DNA of 64,000 bases from Pyrenula massariospora. Taxonomy: Eukaryota > Ascomycota > Eurotiomycetes > Pyrenulales > Pyrenulaceae. The translations under genes were made by a program, and so were the position numbers. A model generated the notes under the pieces. It saw nothing but the letters and a program-made list of their open reading frames with translations, searched no databases and was not told the origin of the DNA. Where the stretch lies: NCBI GenBank assembly GCA_021030905.1, contig JAGFMI010000005.1, positions 496,001 through 560,000 on the forward strand, in the 5' to 3' direction. Positions 44,777 through 57,684 of this stretch are shown here, piece by piece. Every line of letters begins with the position of its first letter. Within the stretch, counting starts at the first letter, position 1.

Positions 44777-45713
44777 ATCGGAGAGTTTTGAGCTGTCAGG
44801 TAAGGTAACACCTATTCTGAGGGTTGGAGAAAAGCCCGAAGGTAGTTAAAGGTGGTAGAGATGGTAAGACGACAGGAGCTTGAAATGTGAGAGAACAAGA
44901 GAAAATTAATATGAAAGAAGGGGTGAGAGTTTATCTTATAAGTTCTTTCATTGTTGGGTCTGGATCCTATGATATTTTCAGCAACGCGAGCACAGACGAT
45001 AGTTTGCTCACTTGGGACCTATCTGACAACGTCCTTGTCGGAATGGGACGAAGCATGAATCTCACGGGCGAAAATTGTCATTTGATTGTCAAGATCGCCG
45101 AATATGTCAGCGCTAGGATTAATGTTCTCCAGTGCATGAACGTCGGGCTCGGATTGAGAGCTTAAAACGATGTTAAAAGGTCTTGAAGCTTGATACGGGA
45201 GTTAGTAGGATGACACAGCTGGATAGCTGGATCAGGATTTTGCGTAGTCACGATCTCATTGCAGGCCGGCCCGTTCCGTTTCCTTAATGCCAGAGTCCAG
45301 GAGAGCATTACGACGCTCAGTCAGCGTAGACAAGCATAAAATGTTGGAGCTCGTACTTCTAGCAAGTATGCTGAGCGTCTGATGAGATATCCACAGTCTT
45401 CAAGCCCAAAGGCCGGGTGGTTCAAGCTCCGTCATGCTCCGCCGATGGCAGACGAGACATCTTACATTGCATCGCATTGGCGGGTATCAGCTTCAAGATG
45501 GATTGTGACATGGCCGTGATGATGACTTTGTCGGCCAGATACCCCCATCGAATGCGTAAGGTCTTGCTCACTGAATTGATTCGAGGTTGTCAGGTTGTCT
45601 TGTACATGTACTAACCGCAACAAAGCCCAGGTCAATTATTGCTAGAGCGGAAACAGCTACGGAAACCCTTAGTACCTTCACCCCACACCCCACTATACAA
45701 CACGCACCCACAC
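44777..45713. other. Divergent intergenic between ABM-like gene and sld5
   Basis: This 937-bp stretch carries both promoters. A 92-codon plus-strand frame (44887-45165) and a 65-codon one (45417-45614) show no family similarity or convincing gene structure and are left out. Confidence 0.45.
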
Positions 45714-46505
45714 ATGGACGACATTGACGATATCCTCCACTCTCTTGACCCTGTCGCAGACTTCTCTTCGCCTGAATCGACCACCCAAGACTATGAAGCC
45801 CTCACGCGCTTCTGGGTCGCTGAGCGCGCAGCGCCGGAGGTCCTCCATTGGCCATCCGAGCTGATGGAGCGCATGCTCGGACGCGTGAGGAAGCAAGTGA
45901 GCCTTACAGCCCACAAACACATCTCAACAAATTCCCCAATTGATTAACCATTCCTCCAGATCACCAAAATCGAAGACCTCACCTCCTCCACCTACGACCC
46001 CGCCACCACCAACCCACCCCCGAACCTAAACCTGACCCTCTCCATCCTCCAAACAGACCTCTCCCGCACCCAGTACATAATCCGCTCCCTCCTCCGCCAA
46101 CGCCTCGCAAAACTCACCAAGCACTCCCTCCACTACCTCAACAACCAACACTCCGTCCTCTCCCCGCAGGAGCAAAACTTCCTCTCGCACCACCAAGCCC
46201 TCTTGTCAAACCACTACCACGACGCGTTCCTCTCCGCCTTCCCGCCACAACTCCAAAGGCTGGATGACAACGCGGGGGGTTTGAACATGGTGGAAGGGCC
46301 GGACACCAAGGGGGCGGTGTTCGTGAGGTGTTTGGCGGGGCGGTGGGATTCCGGTGGCCCAGGCGGAGGGTGGGATGATGACGAGGAGGAGGAAGAGGGG
46401 TATGAGCAGAGTGGAAGGCTGAGGATGAGGAGTGGTGAGATTTGGGTGGTCAGGTGGGAAGAGGTCAAGAAAGGGGTCGAGGGGGGTAAATTGGAGGTGT
46501 TATAG
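45714..46505 (+). CDS. sld5: GINS complex subunit Sld5
   Basis: Sld5 is one of four GINS proteins that join Cdc45 and MCM2-7 into the replicative helicase. It has two exons, 45714-45896 and 45960-46505, with a 63-bp intron, 242 residues. The start MDDIDDILHSL is the conserved Sld5 opening; the upstream frame is not family-like. The helical A-domain (LTRFWVAERAAPEVLHWPSE, then RTQYIIRSLLRQRLAKL and HSLHYL) is clear. The C-terminal B-domain follows, with KGAVFVRCL and a short strand ending in WVVRWEEVKKG. A Gly/Asp/Glu insertion (about 190-205) interrupts the B-domain, as often in filamentous fungi. The second exon is strikingly C-rich in codon choice. Confidence 0.93.
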
Positions 46506-47616
46506 TAAAGTTCGACTTGATAGTTGCTACCTACTCTATTTACGAGGTGCTTGATTGGGGTAAACGGGCACCGTGAAAGATATACGTCCTAGCATAGATG
46601 CTCTATTGTACGGAAAGTTGAGGGTCGTGATGTGGCAAGAAGGTAAAAGTACATGCTTACGAAGGCGGTTTCATGGATGAGGACAGGGGTCTATAGGCTT
46701 CGACATCAAAGCATGATGTACGCCACCGGAAGGCAGCACGAATGATGATGATGAGACAAATTTCTTCTCGATTCAAGGCTCACTGCAAGACATCAATCAA
46801 AGTCAACTGATGTCGCCCTTCACCATCCCATTTTGTGCCCTTTTTCAAGAAACTTGGCACACTAAGTGATGAGTTTCTCCACCTCTGACTCAAAAATCAT
46901 GCTCATCGGCCTCTTTTTTCACCACAGACTATGCCAATGCGTACCAAAGAAGTGTTCGACCGCATACGCAATGCCACCAAAAGCACCAAAAAGTGCATGA
47001 GTAGAAGACGATGACGGATTCAAGGCAAGGCGAGGATCAAACTCCATGATTAAAATCACGTATGCTGAATGTGCGGGGCAAAAATGATCGTCTAAGAAGA
47101 CGGAAGGATGGCGTAGATATGTGCAGAAGCGCTTGTGTCGCAAGTCTCTTTTCGCTGTCTGCTCCTCTCTCGCTCCTCTAGAAAACGAAGGAAATTACTG
47201 CTACGACGCCGTAGCCAAGTAAGAAGAGCGCATTGCGTGGGCAGTCACCAATGCTCCACTTCCAAAGTGCGCGCCAGATGTGTGATGGTATTCAGTGAGT
47301 GTAATCGTGTCAAACGGTGTATCTGGTATCCTGCATCTGGCCCTGCTTAGATGCTAAAGTTTCTGTTGTACAGGTCGCGTATATGAGGGTATCGAAGCTC
47401 AGCTCAAAATTCACAAGCGAGTTTCACCAAGGGTCCAGTTTTAGAACCATGGTGGTGCTGGAGATAAGTGGTTCCAAAACAATTACTGACACATGGTCGT
47501 ATTCTTGGTGGCTGGTAAGAACGAGTGGTCAAGACATTGGTCATGATGGTCCAAAACTGGCGAGAAAGGGTATTATACGCGCATTGGCTGAACCAAGGTA
47601 GCCGGCAGCTCCAATG
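46506..47616. other. Intergenic between sld5 and cdc25
   Basis: This 1.1-kb region lies at the 3' ends of converging genes. The only protein-like frame is the 42-codon one at 46919-47047. The rest holds no recognised feature. Confidence 0.45.
46919..47047 (-). CDS. Possible microprotein of 42 residues
   Basis: A short frame starts at an ATG at 47047 and encodes MEFDPRLALNPSSSSTHALF followed by a glycine-rich, aromatic stretch (GAFGGIAYAVEHFFGTHWH). The composition, with a small hydrophobic segment suited to a membrane and aromatic ends, looks more protein-like than chance frames nearby. I do not recognise a family. It could also be one exon of a longer gene. There is no splice or neighbour evidence beyond this. 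Confidence 0.3.
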   Translation of the reverse strand: MEFDPRLALNPSSSSTHALFGAFGGIAYAVEHFFGTHWHSLW

Positions 47617-49451
47617 CTAGTGCGAATTCACTCGATTGGACGGCCGTCGAGTGGCATCCAAGAAAACCAAGTCTCTGGGAATAACTTTAAGGGAGGGGTA
47701 GTCAGGTCCAAGATCGAGATCCATTTCCATGGCAGACTCTGCCTTTCGCATTCGGCTAGGAGCTGTTGGACTATCTTCCATTTGAGGCGAGGAGTGCTGG
47801 CCGAAAGCAAACGTTTGAGCTCTGACCAACTTCGACCGCTGCTTAACTTTGCCAAGCCCTCGCTCGCACGCAAACTCATGCTCCTTCGCACCCATTTCAA
47901 CGTAGTTTTGAGGGAAGCATCGCTCGCGATAGTGACCAAAAAAGGAGCTATAACCGCCGTCTAGAATGTACAAATCAGGATACGTAAGATTTGGATAGTC
48001 ATTAGCGTTTACCATCCGATCCTTCTGACGGATGGAACGAGCCATAATAGGAGCTCGATGTGCCGAATACTCGCAATGAAAGATGAGTAAGGCTTTTTTG
48101 GTTGGCTCGAGATCGAATAGCTGAGCTGACAATTGCTCCTTGTCATTGAAGTTGACAGCGCCTTCAATGTGGCCACCATTATACTCATACTCAAATCGAC
48201 AGTCGACGACGACGAATTTGTCATATGTGTCGCTATACTTGTTGTCAAGGACATCGACCAATGTCTGCTTACTGATCCGAGGTAAGTTGTCCGACGGGTC
48301 GTTGGACATGAAGTGAGGCAACTGCGGTGTTTGGGCTTCGATGTCCGTAATCGAGGGGAGACCCGAGGTAAGACATGACTTGTCCTCCTTCATGACCTCA
48401 TCAGGATGCTCAAACATGCTCAGCGACCGTCGAAACTGTTTCCGGGGCCTCTGGAACGGATTTGACGGTCTCCTCACATGACCTGGCGAACCATTGTTGC
48501 GACTGCTACCAACTGCTGCTGCAAATGGCTGTTTAGTACGGATCGGACCCATCATCCCAGTTGTATTTGGGCGAGGAATCGTCTTATCCTGAGGGGGCGA
48601 CTCAACAAACGCCTCAGCGAGTGACAGATCCGATGAGCTCTGCTGCTTTTTAAACCCGTTGCCAAATTTGAACGGAGGAGCTTGACTTTCCGGTGAAGGT
48701 CGCACAGGAATAGCGCTCGCAGAAAGATTCTTGTTACGGAAAAGAGATGGACGAATAGGATTGGGTTTTCTGCGCCTAGTGTCTCGTTAGTTTTAATCAG
48801 AACGCTGGATCGAGCATGCCTACTCCGGAAATTGCAGGTTATCAAGAACCTCGAGTGTGGGCTCGGCCACAGGGGACGAGTCGGTAACCATGGACGAGTC
48901 GGCCGGTGTGAGGTCGGGAGTCGGTGACTGGAGCTGGACTTCTACTGTTGTGGCAAATGGCAATTTATGAGGCAACGGAGACATTTCCATACAGTCACTC
49001 GTAGGACCAGGAGAAGACGAAGGTGGCGGAGGCGTGGACATTGATTCTGACCCAGACTCAGCGAACGTAGGCTCCCTATAGACATATCACTTACCACGAA
49101 AACCAGGTCTAAAGACCAAGGCTCTCCTTGGGGTTGGAAGCTGGGGACTGGACGCCGTCAGAGAAAATAGTCAAAACCCGCGTGTAGACCATACCTCTGG
49201 TCAATATGAAAGTTTTGAGAAAGATCAGCTGCGAGGCTAGTCGTTGGAGACGATCCTCGCACAGGCTTCATACTGAAGTAGTCTGGTTGAGACTTTTTCA
49301 TGGAAAGATCCCTGAAGTTAAAACTGTTCTGACCAATTTGCTGAGAGGATGCAAAGGCAGGATAAGAAGTAGGATATTCCGCCTGAAAGCCACAGCCTTT
49401 GACATAATTTGTCGGATGCCGCAGAGCAGCTAACGGCGACGAAGTCTCCAT
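47617..49451 (-). CDS. cdc25: M-phase inducer phosphatase Cdc25 (NimT)
   Basis: This dual-specificity phosphatase removes inhibitory phosphates from Cdk1 to start mitosis. It has four exons (49451-49195, 49147-49095, 49046-48824, 48775-47617), introns of 47-48 bp, 563 residues. The N-terminal regulatory part carries the conserved strings ADLSQNFHIDQ, SPQLPTPRRAL and MEMSPLPHK, which fix the two small middle exons. SP/TP motifs are plentiful, as expected for kinase control. The rhodanese-like catalytic domain (about 345-480) has VVVDCRFEYEYNGGHI and the active-site loop HCEYSAHR with Cys412 and Arg418. The C-terminus includes CFPQNYVEM and a disordered tail. For the last intron a second AG six bases further in (GCGCAG) would also keep the frame, dropping two residues. 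Confidence 0.94.
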
Positions 49452-52400
49452 TGGATTATGTTTTCAGATGAGGGATTGAGGGATTCGTCCAAAATTTTCC
49501 AATTAACACGCCAAATCAAGGGCTGTCCCGCTGACTCTTGTTTTCCAATTGAGAATCGTGTAATGAAGGAAGACCAGGCTCTGCCACGCTACGGAGGTGC
49601 CTCCTCTTTGATCTCTTGATCTCTTGATCTCTCGAGCTCGAAATCCCTGTGGCCAGCTTGCTGCGTGGTACATTCGGCGGTCTGCTCCTAGGCTTAGAAC
49701 ATCGTGCCTTGGAAGAAGACTCGGCTGGTCAGCAAGCTTTGTGCGAAGCGAGTTGCATTCTTGGGGTTGTCGACAGGGAGGGAGACTGTCGACAAGAGTG
49801 TCCGGTGGAGGAGAGGCGGTTGGATAGGACGACCCGTGAACGAGTTGAAGGGAGAGAAGGTGAGAGGTAGGTCGAGGAAGGTGAAAGAGGCGTACAGTCT
49901 CAGAAGTTGAAGTCTTACTGTTGTCTATAGCAACACTTAGTTAACGGCAAGGGAGGTGGGGGTGACCCTGGTCGCTGTAGGATGCCAGTCGGGATGCTTC
50001 AAACGCTTTAGCGAGAGGCTAGGATGCTCGCACTGTTCACATACCTAGAGATTAATGCGCGGCCTGGACTCTGGAGCCTCAAGCGGCGGGTCCTTAGAAA
50101 TCTAGGACAATAGGAATTGAGCTTGAACGTGGATTGACCTCACGACGGAGGAGCAATTTAAGCTACCCGCGTCAAGACAGGTTTGTTTGCTCTCTAGAGC
50201 GGTGGAGATAGCAGTGGTGTTTTCCCCCAGTTCTCGCTGCAGGGGTCTGGCAGCGGCAAAGCGAATTGGCGGTTACAGCAAATGCGGTACGAACGGTGTA
50301 CTTCCGCTATGGTACTGGGTTTGCTGGGAGGGGGCTACGGAAAAGCAACGACACAGGCAATTCTGATTCAGCCTCGGGAGATCCAAGATCACCTGAGTTC
50401 CCAATTGAACCGACCCTCTACGCTTCCGCTGGGGGCCGCCTCAAGCCCTTGCTGCCGCCCTCGTAAAGCCTGAAGGGCTCGTCAGAGAGGCGCCCCAATC
50501 ATGGCTTGTACTCGTCGCTGCCATAGCGTTGCTCAGGAAATATCCGCCTTACTCAGACCGTCGTCACAAGCTGTAACACCTCCGCCCCGATGGACCTGGG
50601 GATTGTCGAAGCGATTAGACCTCTCTGGCGACCTGCTCCGCCCGGGCGACAATATTCCCCTCTGATCTGCTCGCATCCTTTAAAAATAGGAAGATCCTAC
50701 AGATGCTCGCCAAACAGAGCCACCAGTCAATCCACCAAGACCGAATGATGTCTGAAGCCTATCTCAAATGCCGAACATGCCCGAAGACCGTACATTCCAT
50801 AATTTTTACGCATGCTTTCTCGTCTTCTAGAAGCCGAACAAGAATGTGGCGTGCAGGCTCAATGCAGCTGTCGGGACAACTCCAAGCTATGAGCATAAAG
50901 AGCTTTCATCACCCCGAGAACTAGAAAGCAGATTCTATGCTGACGCTGGCGGGGTGATGGGAAGCCGGAGATGACCAAAAAGACTCTTCATTTTGTCGGA
51001 TCTTGGGGCCGACGAGGAGACGGTCTGTATCAGCTTGAGCAGGGCCTGGGCTGGCGGCGTAGGCTTGGATCACAACCTTGCATACGCTTGAGAGCGCCGT
51101 CTTTTGATATCTGCAACCAGAAAATCCTCTTGGAGCAAATCAGAGTTTGCTGGAGACCGCGGTGGAATTCGACGCGTCCACTTTGGGACGAATATGCCAA
51201 CAGCGCGCCTGGGTTTGACTTCTCGACCCGGACAGGATCATCTCTGGTGCAAGCCATGGTTGGCGCACTTACTCTACGCTAAGCATGACGAATTCCGGCT
51301 CTGGTACGGAGTACGTACGCGCTTGACTCTCCCACGGGTTGAAAGGTGAGGCTAACTAGTGAACACTACCACTCACTGGTGGTCTGTGATCCTGCGAGAT
51401 TGGTGGGCCGTCGACAGTCAAACCTGGGAAGAACCCCGCGAAGCACGGTGTATTTTCCGATGATCCTGCACATTTTCGATCTCATCCCTCCCCCTTGATG
51501 TCATCGAAATCTTACGACTTGCATTGTTATTGCAGAATTTTCTGTGTACGGCATCTCGTCACATCACTGGATGGATTCAAGGGTAGGATGCATAGGAGAC
51601 CTTAGACAGCAGATTTCCTCGACAACAATGGGCAGACTGAAACAGATCCACCGCCACATGGTCATTGTCAACACCAGTCATCTGAACATTCCCACAAAAC
51701 CTACAAAAACGGACCCCTACTCGTAGCCATAGATCCTGTGATTGCAGTAACGGTTACCGCGTTCTCTCCCGGGCTACAGCTCCTTACGGACACATCAACC
51801 ATGGTCGAGGCAAGTAGAAAAATGTCCACGATGGCGTTTGGGAGCTCCTCCACGTGGTGTGACTTTGAAGCCGCGCGGTAAGAATCTAGGTGGAGGGACA
51901 TGAAGGAGAGGCTGAGGGTAATGCGTCAATGCGACCGCGTCAGTGACGATTTGGGAAAAACCAAAACAAAGCGAAATAGTCGCGCGGTCCCGTGACTGCA
52001 GGATCGCGCATTGGTTCCTGACTAGGCTGCTTTGGGCCGATTGCGTTGGCGAAAATTCTATCGGGGAGGACCTCATGTCGGTCATGGCGCCCAGAACACA
52101 AACGAATCAGGTTTTTCTAGAATGCAATTTGGGAATGAGACAGCGCCTATTTTTGGCGCACATGGAAAGTCTCGCTTTGGCCTGTTTCTAACCCTGCTGC
52201 ACGCTGGCAGACGGTCGGAACCTTGGTGGGGTGTAATGTTTTGACCATCCAGCTTTGGGAACACGGCCGTGTCGATTAGAGACTTACCAGCACAACGACC
52301 TGGAGAGTTAGAACCGGTGCTCCAAGGCTCGGCAACAGTCCATGATGCTGAACTACGCAGGGAAACCTTCGGGATACTTGTTGTCTTCCCTGCTCTCAGA

Positions 52401-53042
52401 TCTGCTATGTTCTCAAGTAGCATCATCAAGACGTTCCCAGCGTGCTCTTAGCTTATCATATTACACGGTGAAAGATGGGTTCACATGTTAATATCTATAA
52501 AGATACGCCGGTGTCTTGGGTTGCCACAAGAAAGCGTTCCTAATTCTCACATTTGAAAGGAGAGGCTATGTCAAGATGTTGCTTTTGACCGTGAAATTTT
52601 ACTTAGAAGCTGTAGCTTAAATTAAGCATACAATTGCAGGTGTTATCAACCTGACTCCGCTATTAACATAACCCCTACAGTGAAATTCCGCCCTGCAGAG
52701 AAAAAATAAATCAATCTAACTCTAATGAATCTTATGCAGCACCCAGAGTCCAGAATTAGACAACGTTTAAATTAGACATTTGCACCCTGAACCTACATTT
52801 CAACGTCTTTGCAGCGATCCAGAGCTCCGTGGTCAACGTGCGTAGGGCCGCAGCCAAGATCTGAAAAAAATCTGTAGCATACCCACGACCACTTCTCCAA
52901 CTCAACCAATCGCCGCACAAAACATTGCAATGTTTTAGCTTGGAAGACTATCCCTTCTGAAAATAAAGCAGAGAATTCACCCATGTCTTAAAAATAGTCA
53001 TCGCCGGTGAAAAGGATCTTTGCGTGCGCGATGTGAAAGACC
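49452..53042. other. 3.6-kb gene-free divergent region between cdc25 and pol5
   Basis: This is an unusually long gap inside a block of housekeeping genes. Frames of 60-115 codons on both strands show no family motifs, no consistent codon pattern and no plausible splice partners. It must hold both promoters. A long cdc25 leader, as known for some fungal cell-cycle genes, or an unrecognised noncoding RNA are possibilities. No transposon ends were seen. Confidence 0.45.
49606..49632. repeat. Short tandem repeat of TCTCTTGATC
   Basis: The 10-bp unit is repeated nearly three times about 160 bp upstream of the cdc25 start. It is a microsatellite-like tract with no known role. Confidence 0.6.
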
Positions 53043-56000
53043 ATGAATAACAATACTAAAAAAAGGCAGCGCGAGGAGTCGGATATTGACGTTGAACTGG
53101 TAGAAACTTATGAAGATCTTTCCAATGAGGTCGAAGACATCAGACTAACAGCTGTACGCCGCCTTTGCTCGAAAGTCTTCGATCCAAGTTGTGTGAAAAA
53201 CGCTAGCCAAAGTACCGTCCTTCCGCGTCTCTTTAGAGGATTATGCAGTGGTCGAAAGGCCGCTCGAGTAGGTTTCTCGATTGCTCTTACCAATCTACTA
53301 TCCCAGAGATTCTCAATCTCTAGTATATCGGATGATCTTACGATCAAAATTGTTTTTGATTTACTTGGAACGCATACCACATATAAAGGGAAAGTATCGG
53401 GGCAGGTACAACATTCACTGCTTTAAAGCTTCGTAGCGAGCTCACACGATCCAGGATGAACGCGATCATGCTTTCGGAAGGCTCTTTGGAGCCAGTGCGA
53501 TCGTGGAGTCGCGGATACTCCTGGGAAAATCTGCATCCCAAGCAGACGTAAAGGCTCTAGCGGATGTCGTCTGTGACCTTGCTTTGAGAAAGCCATGGCT
53601 ACGAGAAGCTTGCGGATCCATATTGATGAATTTTCTGATCTCTACTGAAACAAACTGTCAAGGCTACGCAGAATTGCTACTTGATACCCTTGCCGCCCGG
53701 AAGATGGTCCGTACTCCTGAAACATTGGCGATCTGGCTGCAGACGAAGCGACAATATCCAAAGGCTAGGTTGCCCGCCAAGGTTTGGAAGAACGACGACC
53801 CTCTTCATCAAGTCAACAGAATCCTTCTTGCGGAAGTACTCAGAGATGTTAGGCCAAAGACGGAAGAAGATGACGTCCAAGACGAGTCCCGAGGGAAGAG
53901 CGTCTGGAGCGCTCAACTTCATTTTGTGTGGGATCATGTTCTGAATGAGCTCGAGGAGCTCGAGCAGACATCGAGCAAGCCGCAGAGCTCTGCGGCTCAT
54001 GAGCGCCGGATGAACTTTTCCTCTTTCTGGGCAGAGACTGTCGAGCGTATGTTCCGTCATTGTCTACGATCCCGAACATCAACTAACATCAGCAGGCGGG
54101 CTCCTAGACGCTAACAGTAGTGCTGAGCGCAAGCATTGGGGAATGCTCTTGCTCGGCAAAGTGCTAGGGCAGAAGTCTCCGAAAATGGTGAAATATGTCT
54201 TTACGGATAACGTGGTATCCACTCTCATGGCTCAGCTCGCATCTCCTGATCGCAATCTGCACCACGACGCATCGATGGTGATAAAGACTTTGCAAAATCG
54301 AGTTGAAAGAGACCCGGACTTAGCAGGCGCCCCTTTGCTGGGTTTTCTCGGCCCAGCTGGGTCCATTGATTTTGACCACACAACCAATACGAAAACCATT
54401 GAAAGCTTGATCAACAGGGCCTCCGCTGATGCTGCACGAGAGGTAGCCCAGTTTCTCATGTTGAAATTTCTGAATTCTGGCACTACCAGCGACAAATCTA
54501 CGGTCGCACAGAGGCAAGGTATTGCAGATTGCCTTGCATCTTTATTTACATTGCGGAGCCTCGAGGAGAAAGACTCGCAAATCTCCTCAGAGATTCTACA
54601 ATTCTTCATCCGCTATGGGTATTTCTCACCAAAAGACTCTGTGATCATGGCCGAAGTGGTTCCTAATCCCTTGGTAAACGACAACACTAGGACCAAGCTC
54701 CAAAGCGCGCTAGCGACTTGTTTGGAACATCTACTTAAAGGTGACGCTCAACCAGGTGCATGGCGTCTATTTTCTACAATCTTAGAACTCAGATCTCTCG
54801 AACAAAACCAAAAGATTTCCATTACTGCCATCGCCCAATTCGAAGGCGAGATTCAGTTGTCCATCGACAAGGCATGGAAGACCTTCCAGCGGGTCCAAAA
54901 GCGAGTAGCATCAGACGCTGCCTCTCCATTCGCCGCTTTAGCGCTGTTGTATAGTCTAACATTTCTACAAGCCTACAGCGGAGACACGGATGCCATCTCA
55001 ATCCTTGACGACCTCCAAGATTGCTATGAGAAGCTTAGAGAACAGGAAAAACGTGACCAAAAGAACAAGTCAGAGAAGTTATTGACAGACGCTAAGGAAC
55101 TCGAAGCAGCGGATACCATGACCGACATACTCTTAACCTACTCCTCTAAACCTTCGAAACTATTCCGCCGAGCGACTCAGCATGTATTCCAAACTATTGC
55201 TTCCCAGATTACCCCTGCCGGTCTGGACTCACTTTTCGGAGTCCTTCGAACGAGGGAAAATGTTCAAGGGCAGCGCGAGCTCTTCGATGAGGTGGACGAA
55301 GACGTGCCGCTAGAAGAGTCAGATGAGGATAGCGAGCTAGGGTTCGATGTCGAGATGGTTGAACCAGATGCCGATGCTCAACACGGAGACCCGGAGAGCG
55401 ATTCCTCCGAGTCCCAATCAGCCAGCCACAGCGACAACGACAGCGAAAGTAGCTCTGGTACAGAAAACAGCGATGCTAGCAACTCTAGTGATGCCGACCT
55501 CGCAGCCTTCGACGCCAAACTCGCCGCCGCCCTCCGTACCAACCGATCCCCCTCTTCCTCCAGCTCATCAACACCCTCGTCAATGTCCTCCTCCCAAATG
55601 GAAGCCCTCGACTCACACCTCTCAACCCTCTTCCGCACCCGCCTCTCCTCCTCCACCTCCACCGCAAATCCCGCCCGCCAAGCCCGCGATCATATCACTT
55701 CCTTCAAAAACCGCGTCCTCGACCTCCTCGCAATCTACCTCCGCCCCTCCCCCAAATCCTCAGATCCCAACCCGCACACCCTAGCCTGTCTCCCCTACCT
55801 CCTCGCCGCTGCCCGAGAAACACGCGTCAGCCAGATCCGCGACCGGACGCACGCTCTCGTCGAGGATTTCTGCCACAAGGCGAAGAAAGGCAGGACACCG
55901 CATTTTCCGTCCATGGAAACAGGGATGCGAGTCCTGCGGGACATCCACGCCGAGGCGCAGAAGGCCGACGCACATCGGCACTCAGAGGTGTGCGGGAAGG

Positions 56001-56392
56001 CGGCTGTGCTCGTTGTCAGGGTGTTGGTTGGCAAGGAGGAAGCGGGTGAAGGAGCTTTGAAGGGGGTGCTCAAGCGGGTTATCAGAATCTACGACGAGAC
56101 AGGACGGGCGGCGAGGGAAGAGGGTATTGTGAAGGAGGAATTCTTCAAGCCGTGGAGAGACTGGGTGGGCAACAACAGGAGTCGGTGGCCGGGCCTTTTC
56201 GAAGATACGGAGATTGGCTCGGCGACGACTGGTCAAGGGAAGGTGAAGGATGTCAACGGGGAAGGTACCATGCATGGGAAAATGACGAGAAAGGAGAAGA
56301 TGGCGAGGAAGAAGAGCAGGAAGAGCGAGCTGAATCGGCGGCGGAAGGAGAGGCTGAAGAAGATGAACAGCGGGGTGGGAAGCGGTACCTAA
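53043..56392 (+). CDS. pol5: DNA polymerase V / Mybbp1a-like ribosome factor Pol5
   Basis: Despite its name Pol5 is a nucleolar HEAT-like protein required for rRNA synthesis and pre-60S assembly, with no polymerase activity needed for growth. It has three exons (53043-53405, 53455-54046, 54096-56392), two introns of 49 bp, 1083 residues. The N-terminal RLTAVRRLCSKVF and LPRLFRGLCSGRKAARVGFS match the family's first repeats, followed by FGRLFGASAIVES and KHWGMLLLGKVL. A long acidic, serine-rich tract (about 745-830) is typical of this family, and the C-terminus is a basic tail (KMTRKEKMARKKSRKS). The second intron ends in a CAGCAG tandem acceptor, so two proteins differing by one residue are possible. 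No exonuclease or polymerase motifs are present. Confidence 0.94.
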
Positions 56393-57684
56393 GATATTAT
56401 TCAATTTTAACATCCCTCTCTCTTCTCAACTAGGAGTCTTTAGAGATAGACCCTTCTCGGCGGTGCGACGAATCTTCGCTGGCGTCTTCCTTCTCTGTTA
56501 ATGTTGTGAAACGGAATATGTACCTCGAAAGGAGACAAAAACAACCATAATGTAAAAGCCCCCAATTGTCAAAATATCGGCTGTCAGGTCAGAGCTGTGG
56601 TTGCTGTCTGACAAGTCAAAAAGCAGACGTAATCGAAGACCATTTCAATTGAGAACTTGACCGCAACGGACAGTCTAGCGACGACTTCTATTCGACATCT
56701 ACGTTTAAATCAGGGTACATAATCCATGATAGAACCTTATACGCCGCGTAAATGCTTATAAGAACGTTTTTTCCCTTCAATTGAGAATATCAACTCACAC
56801 CTGGACACCGTCTAAATTTTCATAGGGTAGAGTAAAAGAGCAGAAATTTCCATACATCGTGAATATCTATGCCTAAGCATTCTATCGTAAACTTGAATAC
56901 CTAAAAGTGAATCCCAGACCAGACTCCAAAAAGGGGCTAGTCAGACGCGACAATGCCGACCTCCCGCGCTCGCGTACACCTTGTCCATCAAAACACATGG
57001 CACACCGGCGCATGGCGATGAGAAGCATAATTTCAAGGTTATACGCGAGAAAACAGCAAGGTCTCCATAAATGGTGCGTCCAGCCCATCCGAACAAAATC
57101 CTCTCCACAAAATCTTCCGGCCGCGCCACTCCCCCATGCAGCGGACTAATGGACCCTAATGCGTGGTCGCGAAACGAAATCTGGATTTCTGAGCGCTTTT
57201 GCCGTGATCACATCTCCTTCATTCATATAGTCTCATGCGGCTGAACACCCGTGGAGGCCGAAACGACGTGGCGCGAAGGCAAAACTGTCAGAAAAAACAC
57301 AATATAAACCTTCGTTTCAAGGCTTCGGTCATTCACAACGTCAGAAATCATCGCCAATCCTCTTCGTGCAACCGAATTTCAAATTCCTGCCATAATCATC
57401 CATCGAAAGCATAAAATCATAGAAGTGCTGTCGCGCCTTCGGTGCGAAGCTAAAGAGATGAACTACTGAAGGTAACTCCAAGCCAAATTGAATCACCCTG
57501 AATATCCGAAGAGTTTGATCGGCAAACTTTTTTCTTTTTCCATATTCTCTTATGTTCATTGCGCCAAAGGTATAAAATCTTCGAAGCGGATCAACATACA
57601 AAGTCGTGATGTCATGATATAACTGGTACAAAGCTTGGTGGTGAGCGATGCTGTTTACGACGACGCAAAAAGCAAATATGCAGA
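56393..57684. other. Convergent 3' flanks of pol5 and the 662-residue gene
   Basis: This 1.3-kb region lies at the 3' ends of converging genes. A 96-codon minus-strand frame (57341-57631, rich in Phe/Tyr/Arg) lies just beyond the stop of the next gene. It has no family match and may be 3' untranslated sequence. Confidence 0.4.

Noticed and set aside
49077-49094. Apparent 19-bp intron in cdc25 (GTAAGT to TATAG)
   Set aside because: Too short to be spliced and out of frame with the next exon; a 48-bp intron ending at GTCAG (49047) restores the frame.
57341-57631. 96-codon minus-strand frame behind the 662-residue gene
   Set aside because: Protein-like composition but no motif, no splice partner, and a position fitting 3' untranslated sequence; kept only as a note.
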